Assembly (NCBI GenBank): GCA_020636995.1
Contig: JACJWU010000005.1
Span: forward strand, 62,001-126,000
DNA length: 64,000 nt
Direction: 5' to 3'
Source: Actinomycetota bacterium
GTDB lineage: Bacteria; Actinomycetota; Actinomycetes; S36-B12; UBA10799
Part shown: piece by piece, positions 54,543-62,521 of the stretch
How the letters are laid out: every line of letters starts with the position of its first letter
How positions within the stretch are numbered: the first letter of the stretch is position 1
Notes under the pieces: generated by a model
The model's database searches: none
Told to the model about the DNA's origin: nothing
What the model saw: the letters and a program-made list of their open reading frames with translations, nothing else
Position numbers and translations under genes: made by a program

Positions 54543-55127
54543 ATGGTCATCGACTCGTGGTCATTGAACCGCCGTTGGCAGCGCCTACGCCGACCCGTGG
54601 CCGTGGGCTTGATCGCACTCGGCGGCGTGCTGATGTGGAGCCGCGAGCACGGTCCCAGTGTCACCGTCCCGACCCTCGTGGCCCGCGCCGATCTGGCCGC
54701 AGGGGACATGGTCGAGCCCGACGACGTCGAAGTGGTCGCATGGCCGGAGGACTCCCGTCCGCAGCCTGTGGCCGCAGATCCCGGGCCGATCGTCGGTCGT
54801 CGGGCCGCCTGCGCGATCAGGGCGGGGGAACCGTTGACGACCGAACGTGTCGTGGGCAGCTCACTGCTGGCGGCGACCGGACCTGACGCTGTGGCAGTGG
54901 CGCTTCCCGCCGACCCCTTGGCCGAATCTGGTCTGGTGCGCCCCGGCGACCGGGTCAACGTGGTCGGAGCCGGGTCAGGGACCGCCCGCGTCCTCGCCGA
55001 TGCGGCACCGGTGCTGACGGTCGATCAGGAGGCGGGAACGGTCGTCGCGGTGCCGTCGACCGCAGCCCCCACCATCGTGGCCGCGGCTGCCGCCGGCTCG
55101 ATCGCACTCGTTCTGGCCCAGGCGTAG
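54543..55127 (+). CDS. SAF-domain membrane-anchored protein (CpaB/RcpC-like)
   Basis: A 194-residue protein. A basic N-terminus and one membrane helix (VAVGLIALGGVLMW) are followed by a SAF domain: LVARADLAAGDMVEPDDVEVVAWPED and GRRAACAIRAGEPLTTERVV. The C-terminal part resembles the RcpC/CpaB region (LVRPGDRVNVVGAGSG, then AAAAAGSIALVLAQA). CpaB proteins assist Flp-type pili, but no pilus genes are in this window. In actinobacteria this gene regularly sits near the FmdB-type gene. Leaderless start (TAGCCT plus 6 bp). Its TAG stop doubles as part of the next gene's -10. Confidence 0.82.
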   Translation: MVIDSWSLNRRWQRLRRPVAVGLIALGGVLMWSREHGPSVTVPTLVARADLAAGDMVEPDDVEVVAWPEDSRPQPVAADPGPIVGRRAACAIRAGEPLTTERVVGSSLLAATGPDAVAVALPADPLAESGLVRPGDRVNVVGAGSGTARVLADAAPVLTVDQEAGTVVAVPSTAAPTIVAAAAAGSIALVLAQA

Positions 55128-55130
55128 GCT
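55125..55130 (+). promoter_or_regulatory. -10 hexamer of the ferritin gene, overlapping a stop codon
   Basis: TAGGCT, 6 bp before the GTG at 55137. Its first three bases are the stop codon of the SAF-domain gene. Confidence 0.5.
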
Positions 55131-55136
55131 GAGCGG

Positions 55137-55673
55137 GTGTCCGCCACCAACGAGTTGCTCGTCAGCCAGATCCAGCACGAGTTCACCGCCTCACAGCAGT
55201 ACACGGCCTTCGCCGTGTGGTTCGATCAGCAAGCGCTGCCGCGGATGGCACAGCACTTCTACCGGCAGGCCCTCGAAGAGCGCAACCACGCGATGATGAT
55301 CGTGCAGTACCTGATGGACCGCGGTATCGACGTGACGGTTCCAGCGGTGCCCGAGCTCGCGCCGGTCCCCGAGACCGTGCCCGCCGTCCTCGCCTTCTCG
55401 GTCGACCAGGAGCAGATCGTCACCCGGCAGTTCGAGCGGATCATGGGTGCCGCGCGAGAAGACGGTGACTATCTCGCCGAACAGTTCACCCACTGGTTCC
55501 TGAAGGAGCAGATCGAAGAGGTGGCGAGCATGTCCACACTTCTGCAGGTCGCTCAGCGCTGTGGGGACAACCTCATGCTGCTCGAGGACTACCTCGCCCG
55601 CGAGCACACAGGAGAGGGCGCCGATCCAACAGCGCCGAGCGCGGCCGGGGGTGCTGTCTCACTGCCCGCCTGA
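55137..55673 (+). CDS. Ferritin-like iron-storage protein
   Basis: A 178-residue four-helix protein of the non-haem ferritin family. Ferroxidase-centre residues are visible in NELLVSQIQHEFTASQQYTAFAVWFD (Glu of helix A), QALEERNHAMMIVQYL (Glu and His of helix B) and FTHWFLKEQIEEVASM (Glu and Gln of helices C/D). The final 20 residues are low-complexity. It stores iron as ferric mineral and limits oxidative damage; mycobacterial BfrB is a likely relative. GTG start with a leaderless-type -10. Confidence 0.9.
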   Translation: MSATNELLVSQIQHEFTASQQYTAFAVWFDQQALPRMAQHFYRQALEERNHAMMIVQYLMDRGIDVTVPAVPELAPVPETVPAVLAFSVDQEQIVTRQFERIMGAAREDGDYLAEQFTHWFLKEQIEEVASMSTLLQVAQRCGDNLMLLEDYLAREHTGEGADPTAPSAAGGAVSLPA

Positions 55674-55685
55674 AGCGCCGGGCCA

Positions 55686-55716
55686 CTTCGTGACACTCGA
55701 CCCCGAGTGCTACGAA
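55686..55716. repeat. Inverted repeat of the word CTTCGTGACACTCG
   Basis: CTTCGTGACACTCG at 55686 is followed after 4 bp by its imperfect inverse CGAGTGCTACGAA at 55704. The same word appears twice, 31 bp apart, at 8251-8295. It lies 12 bp after the ferritin stop and could also end that transcript. A separate AACGCGAG/CTCGCGTT pair follows (about 55717-55752). Confidence 0.55.
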
Positions 55717-55907
55717 AACGCGAGTCCCCGCCTGCGACCTACTGCTCGCGTTCGTGGTGCGGGGGTCGTTCAGCCAACAGATCCGCGTCGGTCGATCCGT
55801 GCCCCCCGGCCTCGTCCACAGTGATGGACGGGTCGAGATCGATCTCAAGATTCAGCTTTCTGGCCACCTACCCAGGTTACGTCGGAACCGGCGCGGGTTA
55901 ACCTCGA

Positions 55908-56750
55908 ATGGTGCGTCGCGCCGTAATTGTGCTCAGTGTGACCGGGGTCCTGTGCGGCTCCGGCGCCGCCGCGTGGGCCGACGAACCGCTGCCTGCGCCA
56001 AGTGAGACCGCACCCACGCCGGTACCCACCGAGCCCACGCCCACTCCGACCCCGACCCCGACCGAGCCCACGCCCGTCGGGCTCCCGAAACGCCTGGTGT
56101 TCGGCCAGTCCCGCAAGGGCAGGCCGATCGTTGCCACGCGGCTCGGCGAGCCGGATGCCGAGCGGGTTCTGCTCGTGCTCGGACAGATGCACGGCGATGA
56201 GCCGTACGGGCGGTACGTGGTGGACAAGCTGCGGAAATTGACCCCCCGCAAGGGCACCGCGATCTGGACCATCCGCACCATGAACCCCGACGGCGCGAAA
56301 CTACGGACCCGCCGCAATGCCAAGCGGGTGGATCTCAACCGGAACTTCCCGCAGGGGTGGCTGCCCGGCAACCCGGGTTCGTTGTACTACTCGGGCCCGC
56401 AACCCGCCAGCGAGCCCGAGACCAAGGCCTTCATGACCGGTGTCGAACAGATCCGCCCGGATGCCATCGTCAGCTACCACCAACGTGCGAATCTGATCGA
56501 CCGGGGAAAGGTCAAGAAGACCCGCAAGTGGGTGCGGCGACTGAGCCGCGACCTGAACCTGCCTGTCCGCCGGATCAGTTGTGTCACCAAATGCGCCGGA
56601 ACCATGACCGGCTGGTTCAACGGCACCTACAAGGGCTGGGCGGTCACCGTGGAGTTGCCGTCCCGCATCTCGTCCGCCCGGCAGCGGTCGATGGCTCGAG
56701 CGATGGTGAATCTGGTCCCGGACCTGAAACCCACGCAGACGCGCCCATGA
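55908..56750 (+). CDS. Secreted M14-type zinc carboxypeptidase / amidase
   Basis: A 280-residue exported protein. A signal peptide (VRRAVIVLSVTGVLCGSGAAAWA) and a Pro/Thr-rich linker of PTP repeats precede an M14 fold. Zinc ligands are His and Glu in LVLGQMHGDEPYG and His in IVSYHQRANL; DLNRNFPQGW gives the substrate-binding Arg/Asn, and the catalytic Glu is in AVTVELPSR. The small size and TMNPDGAKLRTRRNAKRVDLNRNFP segment recall murein peptide amidases (MpaA), so peptidoglycan peptides are a likely substrate. TAACCT ends 6 bp before the GTG at 55911, so that codon rather than the ATG at 55908 may be the true leaderless start. Confidence 0.88.
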   Translation: MVRRAVIVLSVTGVLCGSGAAAWADEPLPAPSETAPTPVPTEPTPTPTPTPTEPTPVGLPKRLVFGQSRKGRPIVATRLGEPDAERVLLVLGQMHGDEPYGRYVVDKLRKLTPRKGTAIWTIRTMNPDGAKLRTRRNAKRVDLNRNFPQGWLPGNPGSLYYSGPQPASEPETKAFMTGVEQIRPDAIVSYHQRANLIDRGKVKKTRKWVRRLSRDLNLPVRRISCVTKCAGTMTGWFNGTYKGWAVTVELPSRISSARQRSMARAMVNLVPDLKPTQTRP

Positions 56751-56781
56751 CGAAACCCCCGACCACTGGCCGGGGGTTTCG
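56751..56781. terminator. Bidirectional terminator between convergent genes
   Basis: CGAAACCCCCG at 56751 and its perfect inverse at 56771 with a 9-nt loop. It starts directly after the M14 gene stop and lies 14 bp beyond the stop of the convergent oxygenase-like gene. Confidence 0.8.
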
Positions 56782-56795
56782 CGCAGATCCGGGGA

Positions 56796-57560
56796 TCAGG
56801 CCTCGGACTTGACCGCTGTCGGGTCGTAGCCGTAGTAGGCGGTACGGGCGTCGCGACGCTCATGCGCCTCGAGCTCGCCCTTCTTCTGCTCCTCGTCGTC
56901 GATCTCAAGGTCGTTGACGTCGAAGCGCGGGTTGTTCTCCCACATCCACTTCTCGAGTTCCGGGCCGGACTCGAAGGACGTGATGAGGCAGTAGCGGGGC
57001 TCGTCGCCACCGTGCCAGACGGAGTGCCACAGGCGCTCGGAGTCCACGACCAGCTGGGCGCCGGCGGGCAGCTTGATGCGCACCTCGCTGCTCGGGTCAT
57101 TGATGTCCTCACGCAGGATCATGTAGGTGTCCTGGTCGTCGGTGAGGTTCATGAAGCAGCGCACGACCCAGCCTTCCCCATCGGGGTTGAGGCGGTTGTT
57201 GTCGTCCTGGTGGGAGTTGTACAGCGCGTCGGAGTAGGTGTTCGGCTGCAGTTCGATGATGCGGCAACGGCCGACGTTGGCGCCGGACTCCATCGCGCGC
57301 TTCACCAGCGTGGGGGCCTTCTCCACCTGACTGTCGATCCAGACGCCGTCCTTGTCGGCCTTCGGCGGGTCGAAGTGCCAGAACCCGTTGCACTCGATCT
57401 CGCCGTATGCGCTGGCCAGCGGGGCGAACCGGGTGTCACCGCCGGACTTCCAGTCGACGTACTCCAGCGACATCCATTCCTGCGGGTCGATCGGGTCGCC
57501 GTAGCTGTCGAGCACGGCGTAACCGGTCTCCTCGAGCATCGGGAGTTTGTAGTGGGCCAT
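56796..57560 (-). CDS. Putative Fe(II)/2-oxoglutarate-type oxygenase, unassigned family
   Basis: A 254-residue soluble protein. The central part has a cupin-like metal triad pattern: SHQDDNNRLNPDGEGWVVRCFMNL (HxD) and, about 70 residues on, ERLWHSVWHGGDEPRYCLITSFES with a His and an Arg at the spacing expected for the distal His and the 2-oxoglutarate Arg. The N-terminal YKLPMLEETGYAVLDSYGDPIDPQEWMSL and the acidic C-terminus are not recognised. The enzyme class is therefore inferred from a motif, not from a family match. GGAGGT precedes the ATG at 57560. It stands alone between terminators. Confidence 0.6.
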   Translation of the reverse strand: MAHYKLPMLEETGYAVLDSYGDPIDPQEWMSLEYVDWKSGGDTRFAPLASAYGEIECNGFWHFDPPKADKDGVWIDSQVEKAPTLVKRAMESGANVGRCRIIELQPNTYSDALYNSHQDDNNRLNPDGEGWVVRCFMNLTDDQDTYMILREDINDPSSEVRIKLPAGAQLVVDSERLWHSVWHGGDEPRYCLITSFESGPELEKWMWENNPRFDVNDLEIDDEEQKKGELEAHERRDARTAYYGYDPTAVKSEA

Positions 57561-57733
57561 GGGACCTCCAAGTTCTTCGGCCACTTCGGGTGCAGTGGCT
57601 TCCCCCATCATCCCCTATGCGCGCCTCACACAAGCGTGTCCTACGTCACATGTCGCAATCACCGATTGGTGACTTTGCCCACCATGCGCGGCCATCGGGC
57701 GGCATAGTGGACGTGCCCGAAGGGAGAAGCCCG

Positions 57734-58714
57734 ATGCCGTTGTCCGCCGTGCCGGAGGTACAGGTGCTCACCATCCACGGGCATCGCCGCGCGTTCGTCA
57801 AGGTCGGACGGGGACCCGCCCTGGTGCTCATCCATGGCATCGGGTGCGACCACCGCACCTGGCTACCCGTCCTGCGGCCGCTGAGCCGTCACTTCACCGT
57901 CATCGCGCCAGACTTGCTGGGACACGGGCTCTCCGATGCCCCGCGCGCCGATTACAGCGTGGGCGGCTACGCCAACGGGGTACGCGATCTGCTGGCTCTC
58001 AACGGAATCTCCTCGGCAACGATCGTCGGGCACAGCCTCGGTGGTGGGATCGCGATGCAGTTCGCCTATCAGTTCCCTCGCAGCACCCAACGGATCGTCC
58101 TGGTGGGTTCCGGGGGCTTGGGCCGCAGCGTGAACCCTCTGCTGCGCGCCATCACCATGCCCGGAGGCAGCACCGCACTGAAGGCCGTGACCACACCGCC
58201 CGTGCGCGTGCCGGCTGCGGCCGCGATGCGCCGGCTCCACAGCCTCGGTCTACCCGGGACCATCGATTTCGGCGGCTTGGCCGACGTGTACGAGGCCCTC
58301 GGCCGTCCCGATCGCCGTCGGGCCTTCCACCACGTCCTGCGCGCGGCGGTCGACTGGCGCGGGCAGGTCATCACCATGCTCGACCGCGCATACCTGGCGG
58401 AGTCGTTGCCCTGCCTGGTGGTGTGGGGCGAGCAGGACACGGTCATCCCCGTCAAGCACGCCTACGCCGCCCACTCGGTCCTCCCGGGTTCACAGCTCGA
58501 GGTCATCCCCCACGCGGGGCACTTCCCGCACGAGGACGACCCCGAGCACTTCGCGTCGGCCCTGATCGACTTCATCCTGGACACCAAGCCCGCCAAGTAC
58601 GACGGCAGGGCCTGGGTGAAGGCGCTGGCCAGCGGTCCGCGGCCGCGGAAGTTCTGGGCGAGTCGGCCGCACCTCGTGGAGGATCCTGAAGCCGCCGACG
58701 GAGCCGAGAGTTGA
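57734..58714 (+). CDS. Alpha/beta hydrolase fold protein
   Basis: A 326-residue hydrolase: VLIHGIGCDHRTWLPVLRPLSRHF (oxyanion region), APDLLGHGLSDAP, nucleophile elbow IVGHSLGGGIAMQFAYQFP, acid residue in LVVWGEQDTVIPVKHAY and catalytic His in IPHAGHFPHEDDPEHFASAL. No signal peptide. The substrate is unknown; the fold and length resemble epoxide hydrolase or MhpC-type enzymes. The ATG at 57734 is preceded by GGGAGA; the longer upstream frame is not hydrolase sequence. The 173-bp gap upstream contains a small TCACC/GGTGA hairpin. Confidence 0.85.
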   Translation: MPLSAVPEVQVLTIHGHRRAFVKVGRGPALVLIHGIGCDHRTWLPVLRPLSRHFTVIAPDLLGHGLSDAPRADYSVGGYANGVRDLLALNGISSATIVGHSLGGGIAMQFAYQFPRSTQRIVLVGSGGLGRSVNPLLRAITMPGGSTALKAVTTPPVRVPAAAAMRRLHSLGLPGTIDFGGLADVYEALGRPDRRRAFHHVLRAAVDWRGQVITMLDRAYLAESLPCLVVWGEQDTVIPVKHAYAAHSVLPGSQLEVIPHAGHFPHEDDPEHFASALIDFILDTKPAKYDGRAWVKALASGPRPRKFWASRPHLVEDPEAADGAES

Positions 58715-58738
58715 GGGACCGCGCCCGGCCCCTGTGAA

Positions 58739-58783
58739 GCAGATTGCGTATAGAGCCAATAACTGTCCGTCCACGCAATCTGC
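58739..58783. other. Inverted repeat between hydrolase gene and tRNA-Arg
   Basis: GCAGATTGCGT at 58739 and its perfect inverse at 58773 around a 23-nt centre, the same centre length as in the 33145 array. It may terminate the hydrolase gene or be a reduced array with one arm per side. Confidence 0.5.
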
Positions 58784-58836
58784 CCCACGCGCTCCCACCA
58801 TTGACGCAGGCCATCCGTAGACTCGGAAGCATCCCC

Positions 58837-58909
58837 GCCCCCGTAGCTCAGGGGATAGAGCAGCGGTTTCCTAAACCGCGTGTCGGGTGTTCGAATCACC
58901 TCGGGGGCA
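58837..58909 (+). tRNA. tRNA-Arg (anticodon CCT)
   Basis: 73 nt. The acceptor stem GCCCCCG pairs with CGGGGGC; the anticodon stem GCGGT/ACCGC closes loop TTCCTAA, anticodon CCT; the T arm contains GTTCGAATC. CCA is not encoded. No integrase or duplicated tRNA 3' end is visible nearby. Confidence 0.95.
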
Positions 58910-58946
58910 CTGTGGGTTCTGCAGGCGTGCCCGTGGAACCCACAGT
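58909..58946 (+). terminator. Hairpin directly after tRNA-Arg
   Basis: ACTGTGGGTTC and its perfect 11-bp inverse around a 16-nt loop, beginning at the last base of the tRNA. Likely terminator or processing signal. Confidence 0.55.
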
Positions 58947-59037
58947 CACCCAACCGAGGATTCGGGCGCGGGAGGCCCCTCGGGGACACTGCGGGTTCGG
59001 GCTCGCGCGGTTCCCAGAATCAGGGCGCTCATCTCGT

Positions 59038-59156
59038 GGACACGCGCCCGATCAGTGGGTGGGGCTCGTGCAGGAAGGTGGGGCTCGGCGGCCGCTGAAC
59101 CCCACCGGACTACCCGAACCCCACCCAACGGCGCGCGGCGGGACACGCGCCCGATC
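59038..59156. repeat. Phased inverted word array, word GGTGGGGCTC, flanked by 16-bp direct repeats
   Basis: GGTGGGGCTC at 59058 and 59077, 10-bp centre, then GAACCCCACC at 59097 and 59116: a 19-bp step in both halves, as at 6034-6120. The 16-bp sequence GGACACGCGCCCGATC occurs at 59038 and again at 59141, bracketing the array. The remaining sequence from tRNA-Arg to 59372 (about 460 bp in all) holds no gene I can support. Confidence 0.85.
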
Positions 59157-59372
59157 CCGGTGGCGTGCAGAAACGGGCGCCCCGCTTCACCACCCCGCGC
59201 GACACGCTGCACCTGGGATGCCCGGCCGCCGCGGTGCCCGCGACGCGGTTCCCGGCCTGACTGTGCGCGCGGTCGGCTGGGTCCGCGACCCCCACAGCCG
59301 CACGACAACAGCGTTCTCCGGCAAGAATGGGTGAACACGGCGTCACCGCCGTACCGCTCGAAGGGAGCACGG

Positions 59373-59921
59373 ATGGGCAAGCGCGCGAAGGCTTCGAGGT
59401 CGCCGCTGGTGGGACCTGACGCCCGGGTCACCGGCGACGCCGAGGTGGGCGAGCAGGCACGTGTCCTGGACCACGGACGGGTATCCGGTCGAGGCCGGGT
59501 GGCAGGTCGCGCCTGCATCAAGGACCGCGGGCGCGTGGCTGGACAAGCGGAGGTGCGCGAGCGGGCCGTCGTCAGCGGCAACGCATGGGTCTACGAGAAC
59601 GCCCTTATCAAGGGCTCCGCGGAGATCACCGACAACGCCTGCGTGTTCGGGGACGCTGTGATTTCCGGGGACGCTCGGATCGGAGGGTTCGCGAACGTCG
59701 GTCCACGTGCACGGATCAAGCAGTCCGACCATGTTGTGGTGTACGGACCCGGGGTGACGACGGTCAAGCTGGTCGATCCCCGCAATGACGACGGCCCCGA
59801 CGTGTGGACCGCCTATCGTACTCGCAAGGACGGGGTCCGGGTGATGCTCGGTCGGCGTCGGAAGAAGCTGGCAGACGCTCCCGAGGAACTGCTGAAGTTG
59901 GTCACCTGGACCAAGGTCTAG
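59373..59921 (+). CDS. Beta-helix repeat protein of unknown function
   Basis: A 182-residue protein. Residues 15-125 form a run of about nine short repeats of the pattern A-R-V-x-G-x-A-x-V (for example PDARVTGDAEVGEQARVLDHG, AVVSGNAWVYENALIKG, ACVFGDAVISGDARIGG), predicted to fold as a left-handed beta-helix like hexapeptide acyltransferases. No catalytic His is placed as in those enzymes. A 50-residue tail (TAYRTRKDGVRVMLGRRRKKLADAPEELLKLV) is basic and different. Similar repeat proteins occur in phages and enterobacteria (YdcK-like), function unknown. GGGAG precedes the ATG. Confidence 0.75.
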   Translation: MGKRAKASRSPLVGPDARVTGDAEVGEQARVLDHGRVSGRGRVAGRACIKDRGRVAGQAEVRERAVVSGNAWVYENALIKGSAEITDNACVFGDAVISGDARIGGFANVGPRARIKQSDHVVVYGPGVTTVKLVDPRNDDGPDVWTAYRTRKDGVRVMLGRRRKKLADAPEELLKLVTWTKV

Positions 59922-59937
59922 GACCGACCAGGCACAG

Positions 59938-60705
59938 TCATCCCGCGAGCCGGGTCGCCCCGATCGCCCGGCTCGGCCCCTGCACCCGCGTGATGTTCCC
60001 ATCCGCCCAGACCACCAGCGCCATGCGCCCGACCCGCGTGCTCAACCAGGCCGCCGCGCGTTCCCCGAGTGCATATGCCGAAGTCGCGTCGATGTCGGCC
60101 CATGTGAGGGACGGGCCGATGACGGTCACGCTGGCCACACCTTCGGGCACGCGTCCGTCGCGCGCATCGACGAGGTGCGATCCGCGGTGCGCGGTCCCAC
60201 TGGTCGCCACGGCACCGTCGCTGACCGGCACCCTGGCGATCAGCCGCTTCGGATCGAACGGGTTCTCCACGCCGACCTGCCACGCGGGGCCGGTGAGCGC
60301 GCGACACACCATGTCCCCGCCCGCCGACAGACAGAAATCCGTGTCGGGCAAGCGCCGCAGGTGTTCCGCAGCCCGCTCGACGGCCCATCCCTTGACAACT
60401 CCGGACGGATCCAGTCCCGGACGCCAGATGCTGAAAGCGCCGCCCGAAGCGATCTCGGCGACCCTCCCCAACTCCAGGACGTCGGCAACCTCACCAGGGC
60501 ACTGCGCCAACGTCACCTCGCCGCGGTCCAGCCGACGGACGAAGGAATCCTCACGGTAGGTGCTGAATACCCGGTCCACCCAGCGCAAATCCTCCATGAC
60601 AGCCGACCAGGCGTCCTGCGCGCGAGCGTCGTCCTGGTGGCGTCCGCGCAGCGCGAGACTGATGGGCATTCCCATCACGTGCTCGACACGGCGATGGACT
60701 TTCAT
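59938..60705 (-). CDS. apbE: FAD:protein FMN transferase
   Basis: A 255-residue ApbE-family enzyme that attaches FMN covalently to Thr/Ser of extracytosolic flavoproteins. It shows HVMGMPISLALRG at the start, FSTYREDSFVRRLDRGE, GLDPSGVVKGWAVERAAEHLR, CLSAGGDMVCRAL and the metal-binding end TWADIDATSAYALGERAAAWL. No clear signal peptide is visible. It overlaps the FMN-binding protein gene by 4 bp, and the two, with the reductase, form one operon; the FMN-binding protein is its probable substrate. Confidence 0.93.
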   Translation of the reverse strand: MKVHRRVEHVMGMPISLALRGRHQDDARAQDAWSAVMEDLRWVDRVFSTYREDSFVRRLDRGEVTLAQCPGEVADVLELGRVAEIASGGAFSIWRPGLDPSGVVKGWAVERAAEHLRRLPDTDFCLSAGGDMVCRALTGPAWQVGVENPFDPKRLIARVPVSDGAVATSGTAHRGSHLVDARDGRVPEGVASVTVIGPSLTWADIDATSAYALGERAAAWLSTRVGRMALVVWADGNITRVQGPSRAIGATRLAG

Positions 60706-61118
60706 AGCCCCGCCTCATCCAGGGCCGCCTGCAGCGACGAGATGTAGCCGTTGCTGGTCACCGTCGCCCCGCTGACGATCGCGATGTCGGAGCTTTGGGC
60801 CTGAATGGTCTCGTCCACGAGGATCGGCAGCGCATAGCCGTTGATCTGCTGGTCCTTGGGGTTGTTGTTCGGGTACTGCAAGACCTGCACGTCGGTGATC
60901 TCGGAGCCGGTGACGCTGACCTGCACCTGGACCGGACCCCACTCGGTGTTGACGGCCGGCCCGGTCACGGTCTGGGACTCAGGACTTGTGGCGGTGTCCC
61001 CGCCGGAGGCGATGACGGTGTCACCGCCGGTCATGGCACCCATGGTGGACGTGTTGTAGCCGAACAGGAGGACGACCACGGTCAGGGTGGTCATCAGCGC
61101 GAAGACGATGCGTTTCAT
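60702..61118 (-). CDS. Membrane-anchored FMN-binding domain protein (flavinylation substrate)
   Basis: A 138-residue exported protein. Residues 4-22 form a signal anchor (IVFALMTTLTVVVLLFGY). A Ser/Thr-rich linker follows, then an FMN-bind domain ending in the flavinylation motif around Ser116-Gly-Ala-Thr119 (DIAIVSGATVTSNGYISSLQ), with Thr119 the expected FMN attachment site. It should act as an electron carrier outside the membrane. The start may be ATG 61118 or the GTG that overlaps the reductase stop (GTGA). It lies between the reductase and apbE. Confidence 0.9.
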   Translation of the reverse strand: MKRIVFALMTTLTVVVLLFGYNTSTMGAMTGGDTVIASGGDTATSPESQTVTGPAVNTEWGPVQVQVSVTGSEITDVQVLQYPNNNPKDQQINGYALPILVDETIQAQSSDIAIVSGATVTSNGYISSLQAALDEAGL

Positions 61119-61120
61119 GA

Positions 61121-62521
61121 TCACCATCCGAAGCATTCGACGTGGAACTGCTGGCCGGGCAGGCCGGCAGCAAGTGCGCAGTCCCGAACGGCGTCGGTCC
61201 AGGCCTGCGGCCCGCAGACGAACACATCGCGTTCGGCGAGGTCCGGCAGCAGGTGCCGCAGCGCCTCGACGTCGGTGAGGCTGCCGGCGCTGGCACCCAA
61301 CCAGGAGTCCGGCGAACGACGCGAACCACCGAGGTAGTGCACGGACAGTCCGCGTTCTTCGGCCAGCACCGCGAACTCGCGCTGGAATATCGGACTCGTG
61401 GTGAAGCGGTAGAGCAGGGCGGCGTCGCCGTGGTCGTACTCCAGACCCTCGGCAAGTGCGCGCAGTGGCGCGATACCCACACCGGCACCGATGAACGCGA
61501 CCTTGTCGCGTGTGCGTGCTCTCTGCGACAACCGCCCGTACGGTCCTTCCACCTGCACCGCACTGCCCCGCTTGATCTGCGGGGTCCTGGCACTGTTGTC
61601 ACCGAGCGCCTTCACCGAGATCCGCAGGCTGCGCCCGTCCGGGGCCGCCGACAGCGAATAGGGGTTTCCGCGGGTCCACCCCTCGCGGCCCAGGAACCGC
61701 CAGATGAAGAACTGCCCCGCATCTGCCTTCAGGCGATGCATGCCGCGCCCGGTGATGTAGACCGACGTCACACCGTCGCCCTCGGCCACGACCGACGTGA
61801 CCCGCAGCTCGTGCCGGTAGGTCCGCCATAGCGGGAGCGCGATCCGGTACACCACCACAGCGAGGGCTGCCAGCGCCCAGAACGTCCACCAGAAGACGGT
61901 CGCGGCAGTGGACTCCAGGAACTGTTGCCCCGTCCACAGTTGATGCGGCAGGGCCAGACCCGCACCCAGGTAGGCGTACAGGTGAAGCAGATGCCAGGAC
62001 TCGTAGCGAAGCCTGCGTCGCGCCGCCTTGTAACTGGTCACGACGACCATCACCAAGCACGCGGTGCCGGCGACGGCGAGCAGCATCCCCGGATAGGTCG
62101 TGGTCAGGTCCCAGAAGGTTCCCGGAATGGCCGACAGCGCCCCACCCGCGTAGCCCCACGTGTTCAGCAGGATGTGCGCGAGCATCAAAGAGAAGGATGT
62201 GAAGCCGATGATGCGGTGCTGCCGCAAGATCCGGTCCTGTCCGAAGGCCTGCTCGAGCAGCGGGATCCGTGCGATCAGAAGGACCTGCACCAGTAGCAGA
62301 TCGGAGGCCACCAGACCGGTGATGCGCCCCAGCGAGTTCAAGCCCGTCTCCCAGGACGTCAGATCCTGGACACCGCCGTCCCTTATCCACAGATACGAGA
62401 CGAACGCCAAACTCGCCCACAGGGCGGCGACCGCGGCGGTGCGCACCCGGGCATCGAACCGGGCGGTGTCCAGGGCCCCGCTGGCCGCCACCGGACCTGT
62501 TCTCTCGGACAACGTGGTCAT
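61121..62521 (-). CDS. Ferric-reductase-like transmembrane flavocytochrome
   Basis: A 466-residue protein. The N-terminal half has about six helices of the ferric reductase-like domain, with haem-ligand His candidates in ILRQHRIIGFTSFSLMLAHILLNTW and YESWHLLHLYAYLGAGLALPHQLW. The C-terminal half is a ferredoxin-NADP reductase unit: FAD-binding REGWTRGNPYSLSAAPDG, then NAD(P)-binding VAFIGAGVGIAPLRALAE and VFVCGPQAWTDAVRDCAL. It would pass electrons from cytosolic NAD(P)H through haem to an outside acceptor, here the flavinylated partner. It overlaps the upstream small gene by 4 bp. Confidence 0.92.
   Translation of the reverse strand: MTTLSERTGPVAASGALDTARFDARVRTAAVAALWASLAFVSYLWIRDGGVQDLTSWETGLNSLGRITGLVASDLLLVQVLLIARIPLLEQAFGQDRILRQHRIIGFTSFSLMLAHILLNTWGYAGGALSAIPGTFWDLTTTYPGMLLAVAGTACLVMVVVTSYKAARRRLRYESWHLLHLYAYLGAGLALPHQLWTGQQFLESTAATVFWWTFWALAALAVVVYRIALPLWRTYRHELRVTSVVAEGDGVTSVYITGRGMHRLKADAGQFFIWRFLGREGWTRGNPYSLSAAPDGRSLRISVKALGDNSARTPQIKRGSAVQVEGPYGRLSQRARTRDKVAFIGAGVGIAPLRALAEGLEYDHGDAALLYRFTTSPIFQREFAVLAEERGLSVHYLGGSRRSPDSWLGASAGSLTDVEALRHLLPDLAERDVFVCGPQAWTDAVRDCALAAGLPGQQFHVECFGW

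Noticed and set aside
58837..59156. Integration site of a genomic island at tRNA-Arg
   Set aside because: No integrase and no duplicated tRNA end are present; only the 16-bp direct repeats around the array remain as a hint, reported separately.
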